Positions 1-11,047 of a stretch of DNA of 64,000 nt are shown in pieces. Position 1 is the first letter of the stretch. Every line of letters starts with the position of its first letter. Source of the stretch: Centrapalus pauciflorus (taxonomy: Eukaryota; Streptophyta; Magnoliopsida; Asterales; Asteraceae). Both the position numbers and the translations under genes were made by a program. Below the pieces are notes generated by a model. It did no database searches. It saw only the letters and a program-made list of their open reading frames with translations, and was not told where the DNA came from. The stretch is from positions 370,721-434,720 of the forward strand of contig JAANYP010000268.1 in NCBI GenBank assembly GCA_020465985.1, given 5' to 3'.

Positions 1-1
1 T

Positions 2-2389
2 AAGTTTGGAACCCCGGGTGGCAATGGCGGAAATCAAAAAGGCTGCTTTGAATGTGGAGTTACTGGGCACTTCAAGAGTGAGTGCCCGAAGTTGAAGAAT
101 GGTGGAGGAGCTCAGGGGAGAGCTTTTATGTTAGGAGCAGGTGACGCTCGTCAAGATCCCCACTTAGTATCAGGTACGTTTCTTTTAAATGACATTTACG
201 CTTACGTACTCTTTGATACTGGGGCTGATAGGAGCTTTATATCTGATAAGTTTAGTAAGCAATTGAATGCCGCTTATTTTCCCTTAGACAACTCTTATAC
301 TATAGAACTGGCTGACGGTAAAATAATAGAGGCAAGTAGTATCATTAAGGAATGCACACTGAAGCTGGCAGATCATCCCTTTAAGATAGACTTGATGCCT
401 ATAGAACTCGAGAGTGTTGACATAGTAGTTGGTATGGATTGGTTGTCACACAATCATGCCGAGATTTTGTGTGGTAAGAAAGTGGTACGGATACCACTCC
501 ACAAGAAGAAGTTCCTAACAGTCCAAGGAGAAAGAAAGAACCGACAGTTGAATGTCATATCCGGCCTAAGAACATTAAAGTGCCTTAGGAAAGGTTGTCA
601 TGCAGTACTGGTGCAAATTGTAGAAAAAGAGTCAGAGGAGAAGCGACTCGAGGATATTCCCGTGGTTTGTGACTATCCGAAGGTCTTCCCGGAAGATTTT
701 CCTGGACTTCCGCCAACTAGGCAAGTAGAGTTTCAAATCAATTTGGTGCCGGGAGCTGCACCGGTCGCAAGGGCCCCATATAGACTCGCCCCTTCTGAAA
801 TGCAAGAGCTATCCAATCAATTACAAGAGTTGATGGATAAAGGATTCATTCGACCAAGTTCCTCACCTTGGGGAGCTCCGGTCTTGTTCGTGAAAAAGAA
901 AGACGGATCCTTCAGAATGTGCATAGACTACCGAGAGCTAAACAAGTTAACGGTAAAGAACCGCTACCCTCTCCCCAGAATTGATGACCTGTTTGACCAA
1001 CTACAGGGATCTAGCTTCTACTCTAAGATTGATCTGCGATCCAGTTATCATCAAGTAAAGGTTCGGGAAGAAGACATACCCAAGACAGCATTCAGAACTC
1101 GTTATGGACATTACGAGTTCCAGGTAATGCCATTCGGTTTGACTAACGCACCAGCCGTATTCATGGACCTCATGAATCGAGTGTGTAAACCGTATCTGGA
1201 CAAATTTGTAATAGTGTTCATAGACGATATTCTCATCTATTCCAGAAATAAGGAGGAGCATGAACACCACCTCAAGCTGATCTTGGAATTGTTAGAGAAG
1301 GAACAGTTATACGCCAAATTTTCAAAATGTGAATTTTGGTTGCGAGAAGTTAAATTCCTTGGACATGTGATCAACAGCCAGGGAATCCAAGTTGATCCAT
1401 CAAAAATCGAGGCCATAAAGAACTGGGCGACTCCTAGAACCCCCATGGAAATCCGCCAATTTCTAGGACTTGCCGGTTATTATAGGCGATTTATCGAAAA
1501 CTTCTCAAAGATAGCAGGTTCCTTAACAGAATTGACTCGGAAGGATGTAAAGTATATCTGGGGTGAAGAGCAAGAAAAGGCGTTTCAGCAGTTAAAGCAA
1601 AGGTTGTGTAGTGCACCAATTCTGTCTTTACCCGAAGGGACTGAAAATTTTGTGGTCTACTGTGATGCCTCACACAATGGATTAGGTTGTGTGCTCATGC
1701 AAAGGGATAAAGTCATTGCTTACGCATCACGACAGCTCAAAATTCACGAGGTGAATTATACGACTCATGACTTAGAGCTTGGAGCAGTGGTGTTTGCTCT
1801 CAAAATATGGAGGCACTACATGTATGGAACTAAGTGCACGGTGTTCACAGACCATAAAAGTCTTCAGCATATTCTGAACCAGAAAGAGTTAAATATGAGG
1901 CAGCGTCGTTGGGTTGAACTACTTAGCGATTATGACTGCGAGATTCGTTATCATCCGGGGAAGGCGAATGTCGTGGCTGATGCCCTAAGCCGAAAGGAAC
2001 GGGTTAAGCCATTAAGAGTCCGAGCTTTGGTCATGACTATACAGTCAAACCTAAACTCTCAAGCCCGCAAGGCACAAGAAGAAGCAGTCAAGGAGGGTAA
2101 TCTACTGGATGAAGCCTTGAGAGGTATGGATAAGCAATTTGAAATCAAGCCAGATGGATGTCGATACTTCATGGGCAGAATTTGGCTACCAAAACTCGGA
2201 GGAGTAAGGAAGCTGGTCATGGATGAAGGGCATAAGATAAGATATGCTATCCATCCAGGGTCAGATAAAATGTATCACGGCTTGAAAGGAATGTACAGGT
2301 GGCCAAATATGAAGGCTGACATTGTTACCTACGTCAGCAAGTGCTTAACATGTTTGAAGGTTAAAGCTGAGCACCAAAAACCATCATGA
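2..2389 (+). pseudogene. Tekay 1 gag-pol: zinc knuckle, protease, RT, RNase H, integrase N-terminus
   Basis: The reading frame is open from base 2, so the true start is off the window. A CX2CX4HX4C zinc knuckle of nucleocapsid is encoded at 44-85. Numbering residues from the leucine codon at 92, the protease active site DTGA starts at residue 42, the RT motif FIDD lies near residue 378, and the RNase H DAS motif near residue 525. The integrase zinc-binding region, with HPG and CLTC, lies near the end. These are the replication enzymes of a Ty3/gypsy element. The frame ends at an in-frame TGA at 2387-2389 and the integrase core continues in the same frame, so this is a nonsense-inactivated polyprotein rather than a natural end. 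Confidence 0.9.
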
Positions 2390-3505
2390 TTGCTAGTTCA
2401 ACCAGAAATACCCCAGTGGAAGTGGGAAAACATCACCATGGATTTCATCACCAAGTTGCCAAAGACTTCTGGAGGATATGACACTATTTGGGTGATTGTG
2501 GATCGACTTACCAAAACCGCACATTTCCTTCCAATCAAGGAGACTGATAAGATGGATAAGTTAACACGAATCTATCTTAAAGAAGTCGTCTCAAGGCATG
2601 GAGTGCCAGTATCAATTATATCGGACAGGGACAGCCGGTTCACATCAAGATTTTGGCAGTCATTGCAAGAAGCACTGGGTACACGCCTAGATATGAGCAC
2701 AGCCTATCACCCGCAAACGGATGGTCAGAGTGAAAGGACGATTCAGACGTTGGAAGACATGTTAAGGGCATGTGTCATCGATTTTGGCAATAGTTGGGAC
2801 AGACATCTGCCATTAGTCGAGTTTTCCTATAACAACAGCTACCACTCGAGCATTAAGATCGCCCCATTCGAGGCACTCTACGGGCGAAAGTGTCGATCAC
2901 CCCTTTGTTGGGCTGAAATAGGAGATAGTCAGATCACTGGACCTGAGATCATCCAAGAGACTACAGAAAAGATAGCCCAGATTCGTAACCGATTAAAGAT
3001 CGCGCGGGATCGACAGAAGAGTTATGCAGACATTCGACGGAAGGATTTGGAATTCCAAGAGGGAGGTCAAGTAATGTTGAAAGTCTCGCCTTGGAAAGGC
3101 GTAATCCGTTTTGGGAAACGGGGAAATCTCAATCCTCGTTATATCGGACCATTCAAGATCACCAAAAGAATTGGCCCGGTAGCTTACCGACTAGACCTGC
3201 CCCCAGAGCTTAGTAACGTTCATAATACCTTCCACGTGTCCAACCTTAAGAAGTGTCTGGCTGATGAATCACTCGTTATACCCATGGACGAGCTGGAGTT
3301 AGACGATAAGTTGAACTTCATTGAGCAACCTGTAGAAATAATGGACCGAGAAGTCAAGAAACTCAAGCATAGTCGGATCCCAATAATAAAAGTCAAATGG
3401 AACTCTAAGCGAGGTCCTGAGTTTACATGGGAACGAGAAGATCAGTTCCGGGAAAAATACCCTCACCTGTTCTCAGATACTCAAGCAGTGGAGAACACAA
3501 GCTAA
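2390..3505 (+). pseudogene. Tekay 1 pol continuation: integrase core and chromodomain-like tail
   Basis: This is the in-frame remainder of pol after the premature TGA. The integrase catalytic triad is visible as D18 (MDF), D79 (SDRD) and E115 (QSER), counted from the first codon after the stop. A basic GPY-type region follows (about residues 245-290). The last 60 residues resemble the chromodomain-like tail of Tekay/Del integrases, which is thought to guide insertion into marked chromatin. The natural stop TAA at 3503-3505 overlaps a short inverted repeat. There is no independent start, so it is annotated as part of a broken polyprotein. Confidence 0.88.
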
Positions 3506-3520
3506 TTTCGGGACGAAATT
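3504..3520 (+). other. Hairpin at the Tekay 1 pol stop codon
   Basis: AATTTCG, a GGA loop and CGAAATT form a perfect 7-bp stem that begins inside the TAA stop codon and ends 18 bases before the 3' LTR. The same structure, with one compensated pair, occurs at the pol stops of the Tekay elements at 47205-47222 and 60145-60162 (minus strand). Its function is unknown to me. Confidence 0.7.
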
Positions 3521-3538
3521 CACTTAACAGGGGGAGAC

Positions 3539-5945
3539 TGTAACATCCGGCACTAAACCAGGTTAGCAACAAAGCCCTAATCTACATTTAATAGTCAATT
3601 ATAGCCTAATCAATGGTCATTAGAAATTAATCAAGTGATTAACAAGGTTTATTAGAAAATTCAACTCAATTAGAATCAAATTCATCGGTGCGATGAATCG
3701 GGAAATCAATTAATCCGATCAATTTACGATATGAGGGATTAATTCAGCTAAGTACATAATTAAATCATGATTAATAACACTAATCATGCACTAATACAAT
3801 TACTTAACCTTAATTATGCAAGACTAAAACAAGTCATTAAAACAATGCATCCAAAAGTATTTATGAATTTACAAGAAAATGGAAATACAAGAATACATTT
3901 CTAAATACTTTTATACAAAAAAAAATAGAAATACCACCCTAATATTGGCCATATAGGCCGGCCAATGAAGGACCAAAAGGACCAAAGAAAAACATTTTTT
4001 ACTCAACATTTCTACATCAAATCCTCCTCTTTCCTTTCATCCAAGATTTTTCATCATTTCACCACCTTTATTCATCTATAAATAGAGGTTCAAATTCACT
4101 TCATTTCTCACATCTTGCAAACACAAATCCCCTCTTTCTCTCCCTCTAAAATCCAGCCACAAGCCCTCAAGAACACACAAAGTGTTCTTTCAAGTGTTCT
4201 TCATACTTTTGAAGTGTTCTTGGTGAAACATTTGAAGATCCAACCTTCTACTCATTTTCATTCTTCTAAAAACATCAAAGTAAGTAAATACTAACCTATT
4301 ACATCTTATATTTATGTTTATATAAGTTTTGCATGATATATATAATCACCTACAACAACAAGTTTCATAAAAACTCAAGTTTATAAGTTTCTAGTTCTTA
4401 TTTTTAAGTTGTTTCTTTAAATGTGTTTATGAATATGTGAACACATTATAAAAGTGTTAATAGTATGAAAACATGTGATATATATGTGTTTTTATAACTA
4501 TTGTAACTTTTATACAAGTAGTCTTTGAATAAACAACAAGAATCATAAGTTGTTGTAAGTTTATAAACTACGGATTTTCGGCAGAAAACTTATATCGACT
4601 TTGAAAAATCATAACTATTTCGTAACTCAACGAAATGAGTTGATTCTTGTCTCAAAAGTTAGATCTATGTCTTAACTATAGATCTGTAATTCTTCATAAT
4701 TTATTTTGGAGTTTAAGACCTCCAGAAATTATTTGGGAAACCGAAAGTTTGACAGCTCAAAAATGGCCAACATAGCGTTTTTAACGAGCTTTTTCACCAA
4801 CCTAAACATCTCGAAAAATGGCCGTTCTTGATTCTAAAAATCCGTTGTATATAGTAGTTGAATGTCCTAGAAAACCAAAGTCTAAAACATTTTGGAGCTT
4901 GGTTAAAAACAGCCTCAAAGTAGGCCGAAAAACCTCCGAAAAAGCTGAAAAATTATATATATATATATATATAAACTTGACGTTTTAAGCAAATTTTATT
5001 TATAAACTTGTAATGTTGGGTGATTTAAGACATAAAAATATATAAATATATATATATATCATCATATATTAGAGATATTAAGTCTTTATTATCATTTAGG
5101 ACCCGTTTAATCTCGCTCGGTGCATCATCCTTCATTTTACGCTAAAAAGCACTTTACGCTAGTTATTACCACTACACGCTCGGTGAGTTCTCATAGCCCC
5201 TATTTTCACACTGTTATATTTTGAGGATGAAATACATGCTTCGTTTTTATATGGGCACATAAATATTCTCATTCCTATTATGTATTACACATTGGGTTCC
5301 ATTAGCTCTGATATCATGAACCGTTAATTGCATTTATTTGTAAGCGCGAATATATTGTGGATAGATCTATTGGGAGTCATGTCCCCCACTCGGGTTAGTT
5401 GGTTTGGCTAACGGCGGGTGCATATATATTCAACAAACGGTATTACGCATGAGAATACTGCACAGAGCAAACTCATTTTAAATTAAGCTTCGGTTGCATG
5501 ATGGTTTATATGTAATACATAACAAGGAATTTATGATTTTATAAATTCAACCTCTATTATTATTGTCCATACAAGTCAGATTTACGTGTAAACCTATGAG
5601 CTCACCAACAATTTTTGTTGACGTATTTTAGCGTGTGTTTTCAGGAAATTAAGGCAAGTATGCCTCGGACGTATTTTACTTTCAAGCTTCCGCATCCATG
5701 GAGTCGCATGCATATTCAATTTATCGGAGATTTAGCTGCATTATTTTGAATATTTAATTATGTAATTAAATCTCTGTATTTGTGCGAACTTCATTTCCCA
5801 TTTCAGACTCTGTAAAACATTACTATGCTTTAAAGCTTTAACGATGTATTTTAAAAACGTCCATATAGTGGTCGTTCATTATGATTATGGTTACGTTTCC
5901 GCACTCGTCACGCCTCGCTGCCAACCGGGGTAGTAGGGTGTGACA
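3539..5945 (+). repeat. Tekay 1 3' LTR
   Basis: A 2407-bp sequence starts TGTAACATCC just after a purine-rich stretch (cagggggagac, 3528-3538) and ends GGTGTGACA. Start and end match the termini of the Tekay LTRs at 40092 and 47244. It holds the promoter TATA box at 4077, a CT-rich leader, and AT-rich sequence with no gene. Unlike the other Tekay LTRs here, I see no palindromic CCGAATTCGG or TTCGAA array in it. Confidence 0.88.
4077..4084 (+). promoter_or_regulatory. TATA box of Tekay 1 LTR
   Basis: TATAAATA lies about 540 bp into the LTR and is followed by a C/T-rich leader with repeated tgttctt words. This is the expected place for the U3/R border. Confidence 0.7.
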
Positions 5946-7094
5946 ATATAAGCTGTCATAACCGATTATCAAAAACCACTGTCAATACATAACTAGAACT
6001 AGTGCTCAACAGTTTAGAACAGCAAAGACCGTATGAAAAAGCAACGGGGAGCACCATAAAGCTAACATACTCTCAAAATACTCAGACATATGCATAAACG
6101 CTCAAACATGAAGATAATAAACTAAACCAACAAAGACAGACAAAAACTTCTGCTGCTTCTCAACCAAGATCCCAAATACGGGTAAAAGCAAACAAAAAGG
6201 CTAATAAAGGCTAAATAATGGGGGTGTCACCGAAATGAAAGGTAAAAGGCTCAAAAGGGCGACTATGGGAAATAAAAGGGTGAAAGATGAACAAAAGACA
6301 GCTAAAAATGGAATATCCTAAAGTTGCCTTTATGTGTGCTAAATTTTCAAAAATTGTGATTTTAACATGTATTTAAATTCAAGTTCTACTTCTATCAGTC
6401 AACACAGGCATAAACACACATCAAACGAAAATGAGCATAATGATGATGCTATACAGCTCAAAATCTCACGCAAAGAATGTAAAGGGTAATATGTGTTATA
6501 TCCATGCTATTTCGGTTCACAAAGTCACAACATGTCATCAAACGTCTCTCATTGTTCAAATATCATCAAACTCACAATTCTAGTCTCGCATACAGTCCAA
6601 ACAGAACAATATTACTAAAGAGTCTAACGTGCATCAATATGAGAGAAAAATATGAAAATTTGCTAAATATAATATTCAAATGCATAAAATGCATTAAAGG
6701 AGGCTAACTTTGGACAAGCAACTCAAAAATGCCAATTTTTATCACCCCACCCCACACTTAAAACAGACAGTGTCCTCAATATCAATCAGTAAGCACAAGT
6801 ATGGAAATGAGCGATAAATAAGAACTAGAAAATCTCCCTGAATCGCTAAAAGCTGCCAGGCGGATCTAGACTGATGAAGCTGAACTGAGTGCCAACAAAC
6901 ATCACTGCCATGGTCCGGCCTCGACTGATTACAACCACAACAACCACAAGAAACATCAGCAGCCATAACAGAATTAAGAAAAGTAAATGCGAAATATATA
7001 CATCACAACTACAACTAAAAATGCTATAATGTAAACAAATACATGCCAATAAAAATAAAAAGAAAAATACAAATATCCCAGCTGCAAACTGTCG
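5946..7094 (-). other. Athila 1 non-coding region downstream of ORF3
   Basis: I see no gene in these 1.1 kb. On the minus strand a G-rich stretch (AAGTGTGGGGTGGGG, near 6746-6760) resembles the purine tracts that lie near the 3' end of Athila elements, but no LTR start follows it. The sequence does not resemble the 5' LTR at 16594-18204. Confidence 0.5.
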
Positions 7095-8755
7095 CTACTT
7101 TGGAGGAGGAGGAGGATCTTGACTGCGAATGAAGCGCACACGAATACGAGGGCGGGCCTGAGACGGCTGAGGCTCGGGAGATGGACTCCGCCGACGGGTA
7201 AGCGAGCTGGAAGCACCAGGCTGGGAGGCAGGAGACTGGATAAAAATATCTATCTGAAATGGCTCGGACTCGGTAGGCGAACGGTGAGGTGAACGGTAAG
7301 GCTGGGTAGTGGTGATAGTGGCGGGGGTAGGGATGATAGGGGTGTCAAAAGGGAGGGTAGGGGGAAAAGAAGAAGAAGACGAAACAGAGGATGGGAACGT
7401 AGGGGGAATGGGGGCAGATGGGGAAAAAGATGGGCCAGGGGTAAGAAGAGAAGAAGAATTGTCATAGACGTAGGAAGAGGAAGGAATGAGGAAGCGACGG
7501 GGAGGGGGAGGGGGAGGAAGATGGTGGGCTCTGGCATAGTCAGAAGAAATGAGGTAATAATGGAGGTCATCTAACTCAGCTGCGAGACCAAGAAGGACAC
7601 CGCGCTGAGACATAGATGTCGACGCATCAACCCTTATCGGGAAAACAACAGGGGGGCAAAGCGGAGGTGGAAGGCTGAGGAGAGGAAGAAGGGGGAGGCT
7701 GGGAAGGTAAAGGGGAAGTGGTAACGGTAGGGGGTGAAGGTGGAGCTACCGAGCCCGCCTGGGCAATCTCTGCCTCATCAGCCTGAAGCTCCATCTCACG
7801 CTCCTCCACGGTGTCGGGATTAACCCAACCCAGGAGACGTCGGCGATCGGCCGTCAGCATACCCATCGTGGCAAGAGAGTCAATCCCATAGACCATCCTC
7901 TGCGCATCAGGGACAACTGTCAACCCCTGCTCAACAGCAGCATCAGCAAAAATACCCAGGTTACGCGCCAACCGCGTAATATACATCCCTCCTACCATCG
8001 GACTCGACCTGACGCGACCGGTGACTCCCACAAAAAACGCACCTAGCCAATAAGCAAACTGAATAGTGCAGTCTCTATCAAGCAGCCTGCTAAGCATCAT
8101 CAAGTCTCTATGCGATACCGTGCCCGGATCCTTCCGGCACGCAATGCTAGAAGCTATGATACGAAAAACTATCCGAAGCATCGGGTCACGAAAGGCCGTA
8201 CCCTTCGAGCTGTGTGAATTATACACACCCGATGCAACGGTGGTCCAAAAAGTAGCCTCAGAAAAACCCTCAGCCGGACCACGGACTGCAGTAGCAAAAG
8301 CCGGGTCGCTGACCTCCTCTGCTGTGTACAACCCCGAAAGAATGCCGAACTCCCGGAGAGAATGCGACGCTCTACTCAACCCAGGCGAAAACTGATCGAT
8401 GTAGACGCATAAAAGACCCCGAGGCGTCGAAGAAGTACGTCGATAAAAACTTAAGCACGAGCTCTCTGTACACTGGCTCGTCAATCTCAAGAAGTCGCAG
8501 CAAGGCAGGTGGCCGGGATGTGCTGATAGGAGGGTGCGCCAAGATCCCTCGCAAATGAGTAGCAATGCCGAGTGACTCCATCGCGCCCCACGCCACCCTG
8601 TAGGCGGGTACTATTGCCTTGGACTCAAGGCGCGAAATCTTCGCCCGGTCCTTAGGGTCCCCAAAGATAAGAAATCTATGGGGCCCCTCAGGAGGGCGAC
8701 GACCTCCGTCACCACCACCAGGAGGGGGCGGGGGAGCAGCGGCAGCCTCAGCCAT
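7095..8755 (-). pseudogene. Athila ORF3 (ATHILA ORF-1/env-like family)
   Basis: This is the third ORF of Athila elements, 3' of pol, whose function is not established. I choose the ATG at 8755 because it lies 6 nt after a strong splice acceptor. The protein starts with Ala and Pro runs, has a central region with the family's FRLG-type and LREFG-GLY segments, and ends in a Pro/Ser-rich tail with a run of six prolines. At least three frame changes are visible: near 8400-8440 (two, with a stop between) and near 7620. It is therefore a pseudogene. A related ORF occurs twice near 39.8-51.2 kb. An envelope role is often suggested for this position, but I see no clear signal peptide. Confidence 0.78.
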
Positions 8756-8761
8756 AGCTAT

Positions 8762-9921
8762 CTGCAAGAAAAAAAAATAGAGAAAATAAACTAAACACGC
8801 TATCATACAAATAAAGATAAAATACTAAAACTCCTAAAAGCCTAAAAATATTTGAAACTAAGAAACCCTAGAAAAAAAAATCGAAAATAAAGAAACAAAA
8901 TAAAATAAAATAAAAAGGAAACAGAGACTAAATTTGAACCTAAGAAATCCTAAAGATCACCTAAGAAAATGAAATAAAACTCTAAAGAAATCCTAAGCAA
9001 ACTAAATAAAGAAAAATAAACTGAATTAGAGACTAAAGTAAAAACCTAAGCAAAAATAATAAAAGGACTAAATCTAAAACAAAAATAAATTTTAAAAAAA
9101 AATGAAAGCTAATAAAAAGAATTAACCTACTTAACGAAATTAACGAAATTGACTTAAAAAATAAAAATTAAAAACTAAACTAAAAACTAGAAATAAAGAA
9201 TAAAACTAGACTATCCTAAAACAAAAATGACAAAAATTAACAAAGACTAAAATTTAAAACCTAAAAATTAGAAACTAAAATTTACTAAAAAAATACTAAA
9301 ATTAACTAAAAAAAAATACTAAACTACTTAAAAACTAAAAATCTAAAACATTAGAAACTTAAAATTAAATAAAAGAAAAACTACATAAACACCAATTCTA
9401 AAATACTAACAGAAAATAAATCCAACTATTAAAAAGAACATATATGTAAAAAAATATATATTTTTTTTTAAAAATTACTGATCGCGGTCGCGACATAGAT
9501 GGCCCACACGGCCGCAATGGAAGCACGACCGAGAACCCACCCGCGATTAGCCGCGAATAAAACCAGAAACAAATACTAACTTATTTCAACATTTTAACCA
9601 AGAAAAGCATATAATTAAAACTAAAAAATAACTAAAACTAAATCATTTATTATCCTAAAAACCCTAGCTGAGCATATAACTAGATATCAACAGATGTATA
9701 TAACTACAGAAGCAATAAACATTAAGAAAAATAAAACAAACGAAAAGAAAGCTAAACTAACGAGGATAAGTAATCTAATATGAGATAATCACCTAAATAA
9801 GCACGAAAAATAAGTAAAAACACAAGAACATTGAAAATTTCGATTTTATTCATCAAAAACCTCGAAAACTTCTAAATAACAAGGTAAATGATAGAAGAAC
9901 AAGAAGAATCAGAGAACGTAC
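8762..9921 (-). other. Candidate 5'-UTR intron upstream of Athila 1 ORF3
   Basis: On the minus strand a donor CAG|GTACGT (junction 9922/9921) and an acceptor with a long T tract and TTGCAG|AT (junction 8762/8761) enclose 1160 bp. The interval is strongly T-rich on the coding strand and has no ORF apart from GC-rich words at 9481-9555. The ORF3 ATG begins 6 nt after the acceptor. Both sites fit the plant consensus well, but splicing is inferred, not shown. Confidence 0.6.
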
Positions 9922-10050
9922 CTGATAATCCAAGAGGAAATCGACTGAAAATGCAGGAAATGAAGGTATAATCGTAAAAGATGAAGTCGGAAAGAAAATC
10001 GCGAGAGAAAAGGTAGAACGCGGAGAAGGAAAATGAATCTGCGATCTGCT

Positions 10051-10175
10051 CTTTATATAGAAAAAGGGAGCACGGGCGCGTTCAACCAAGCGCGGCCGCG
10101 ATAAATGCAGATATTTTTATTTTTTCCCGCTCAATTGAGCGCGGGCGCGACCGTAGCAGCGCGGCCGCGATGACC
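10051..10175 (-). promoter_or_regulatory. Internal promoter-like module of Athila 1
   Basis: On the minus strand a CpG-rich array (10070-10175) with two copies of GCGCGGCCGCGAT and two GCGGGCGCG-like words lies 10 bp upstream of CTATATAAAG (10051-10060). A CT-rich leader of roughly 100 nt follows, up to the intron donor at 9921. The LTR promoter of the same element has the same words in the same place relative to its TATA box (17885-18005). I infer a second promoter for ORF3. Confidence 0.6.
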
Positions 10176-11047
10176 AAAAACACACAATTATTCTATCAGT
10201 TAGCAATAAGCAAAGTCCAGAGATAAAATCTCCAAATTCAACCTAAATAGCTTAACCAATTCAGTTATTACTCCACACTTATTTGGAACAACCATCTAAC
10301 ATTGATCAAAACTTTAACGTTTTTATTGCAACTTTAATTTCACTCAATTTTGACGAAAATTAAGATTAAAATTCAACGAAAATGCATGTGACAATTGCGA
10401 AGCAATTATGGTAAAATGAAAACTCAACGCATTGCCAATAACTAGAATTAGCTAAATGAACAAATGCAAGATAATTTATGACACGCAATTGAATTAAAAC
10501 TATGAACTAACTAAATGCAAAAGACTATGAAATGAAAAATGCATATTTGACTTTTAAAAAGTCAAACTGGCATTACAATTTTATTGAATTTAGCAACCGA
10601 AAACCTGAAATAACGAAACAAAGAACCAAGTGATTTATTGACGATATGATTAGGCATTATTTAAGCTAAACAGTAAAAGAAATTAAGCTATGAAACTCAA
10701 GTAATTGAGAATTAAAGAATGCTAAATAAGACTCAAAAAGTCAAAAGGCAATTGCAAGAAAGTAAATAAGCCTATAAACTTTGAAGACAACACCACTAAC
10801 ATCAAGCATGCAATCCTAAGACACATACTCAATGTAAAGGAGACTTATTTAATCTAAAAACAGTCAAAGACATGAACTAAGAACTAAAATGAATCAGTCT
10901 TAGAAAGACTACAACTTATGAACTTGCAAAAACATAAGACATAGCTAACTATAAACGATAAAATAAAGTGATTATTATTGACGGGGTGCCTCCCGCAAGC
11001 GCTAGAATGCAAACTCGAGCCTCCAGCTAGACTCGGCCCAAAGATAA
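10176..11047 (-). other. Spacer between Athila 1 pol and internal promoter
   Basis: About 870 bp of AT-rich sequence. I see no gene, RNA or clear repeat in it. Confidence 0.5.

Larger units (their letters stand above)
1..5945 (+). mobile_element. Tekay/Del Ty3-gypsy retrotransposon 1, 3' part
   Basis: The window opens inside the gag-pol region of a chromovirus-type Ty3/gypsy element and runs through its 3' LTR. Visible domains in order are a gag zinc knuckle, aspartic protease, reverse transcriptase, RNase H, integrase and a C-terminal chromodomain-like tail; this order and tail are typical of the Tekay (Del) lineage. The 5' LTR and most of gag lie left of the window, so the left TSD cannot be tested; the five bases after the LTR are atata. 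One nonsense codon at 2387-2389 interrupts pol. The element abuts Athila internal DNA at 5946, so it probably inserted into that element. Confidence 0.9.

Noticed and set aside
9853..10089. A 78-codon minus-strand frame starting upstream of the TATA box of the internal Athila module
   Set aside because: It begins upstream of the predicted transcript start and reads across the predicted donor site. I treat it as leader sequence, not a gene.
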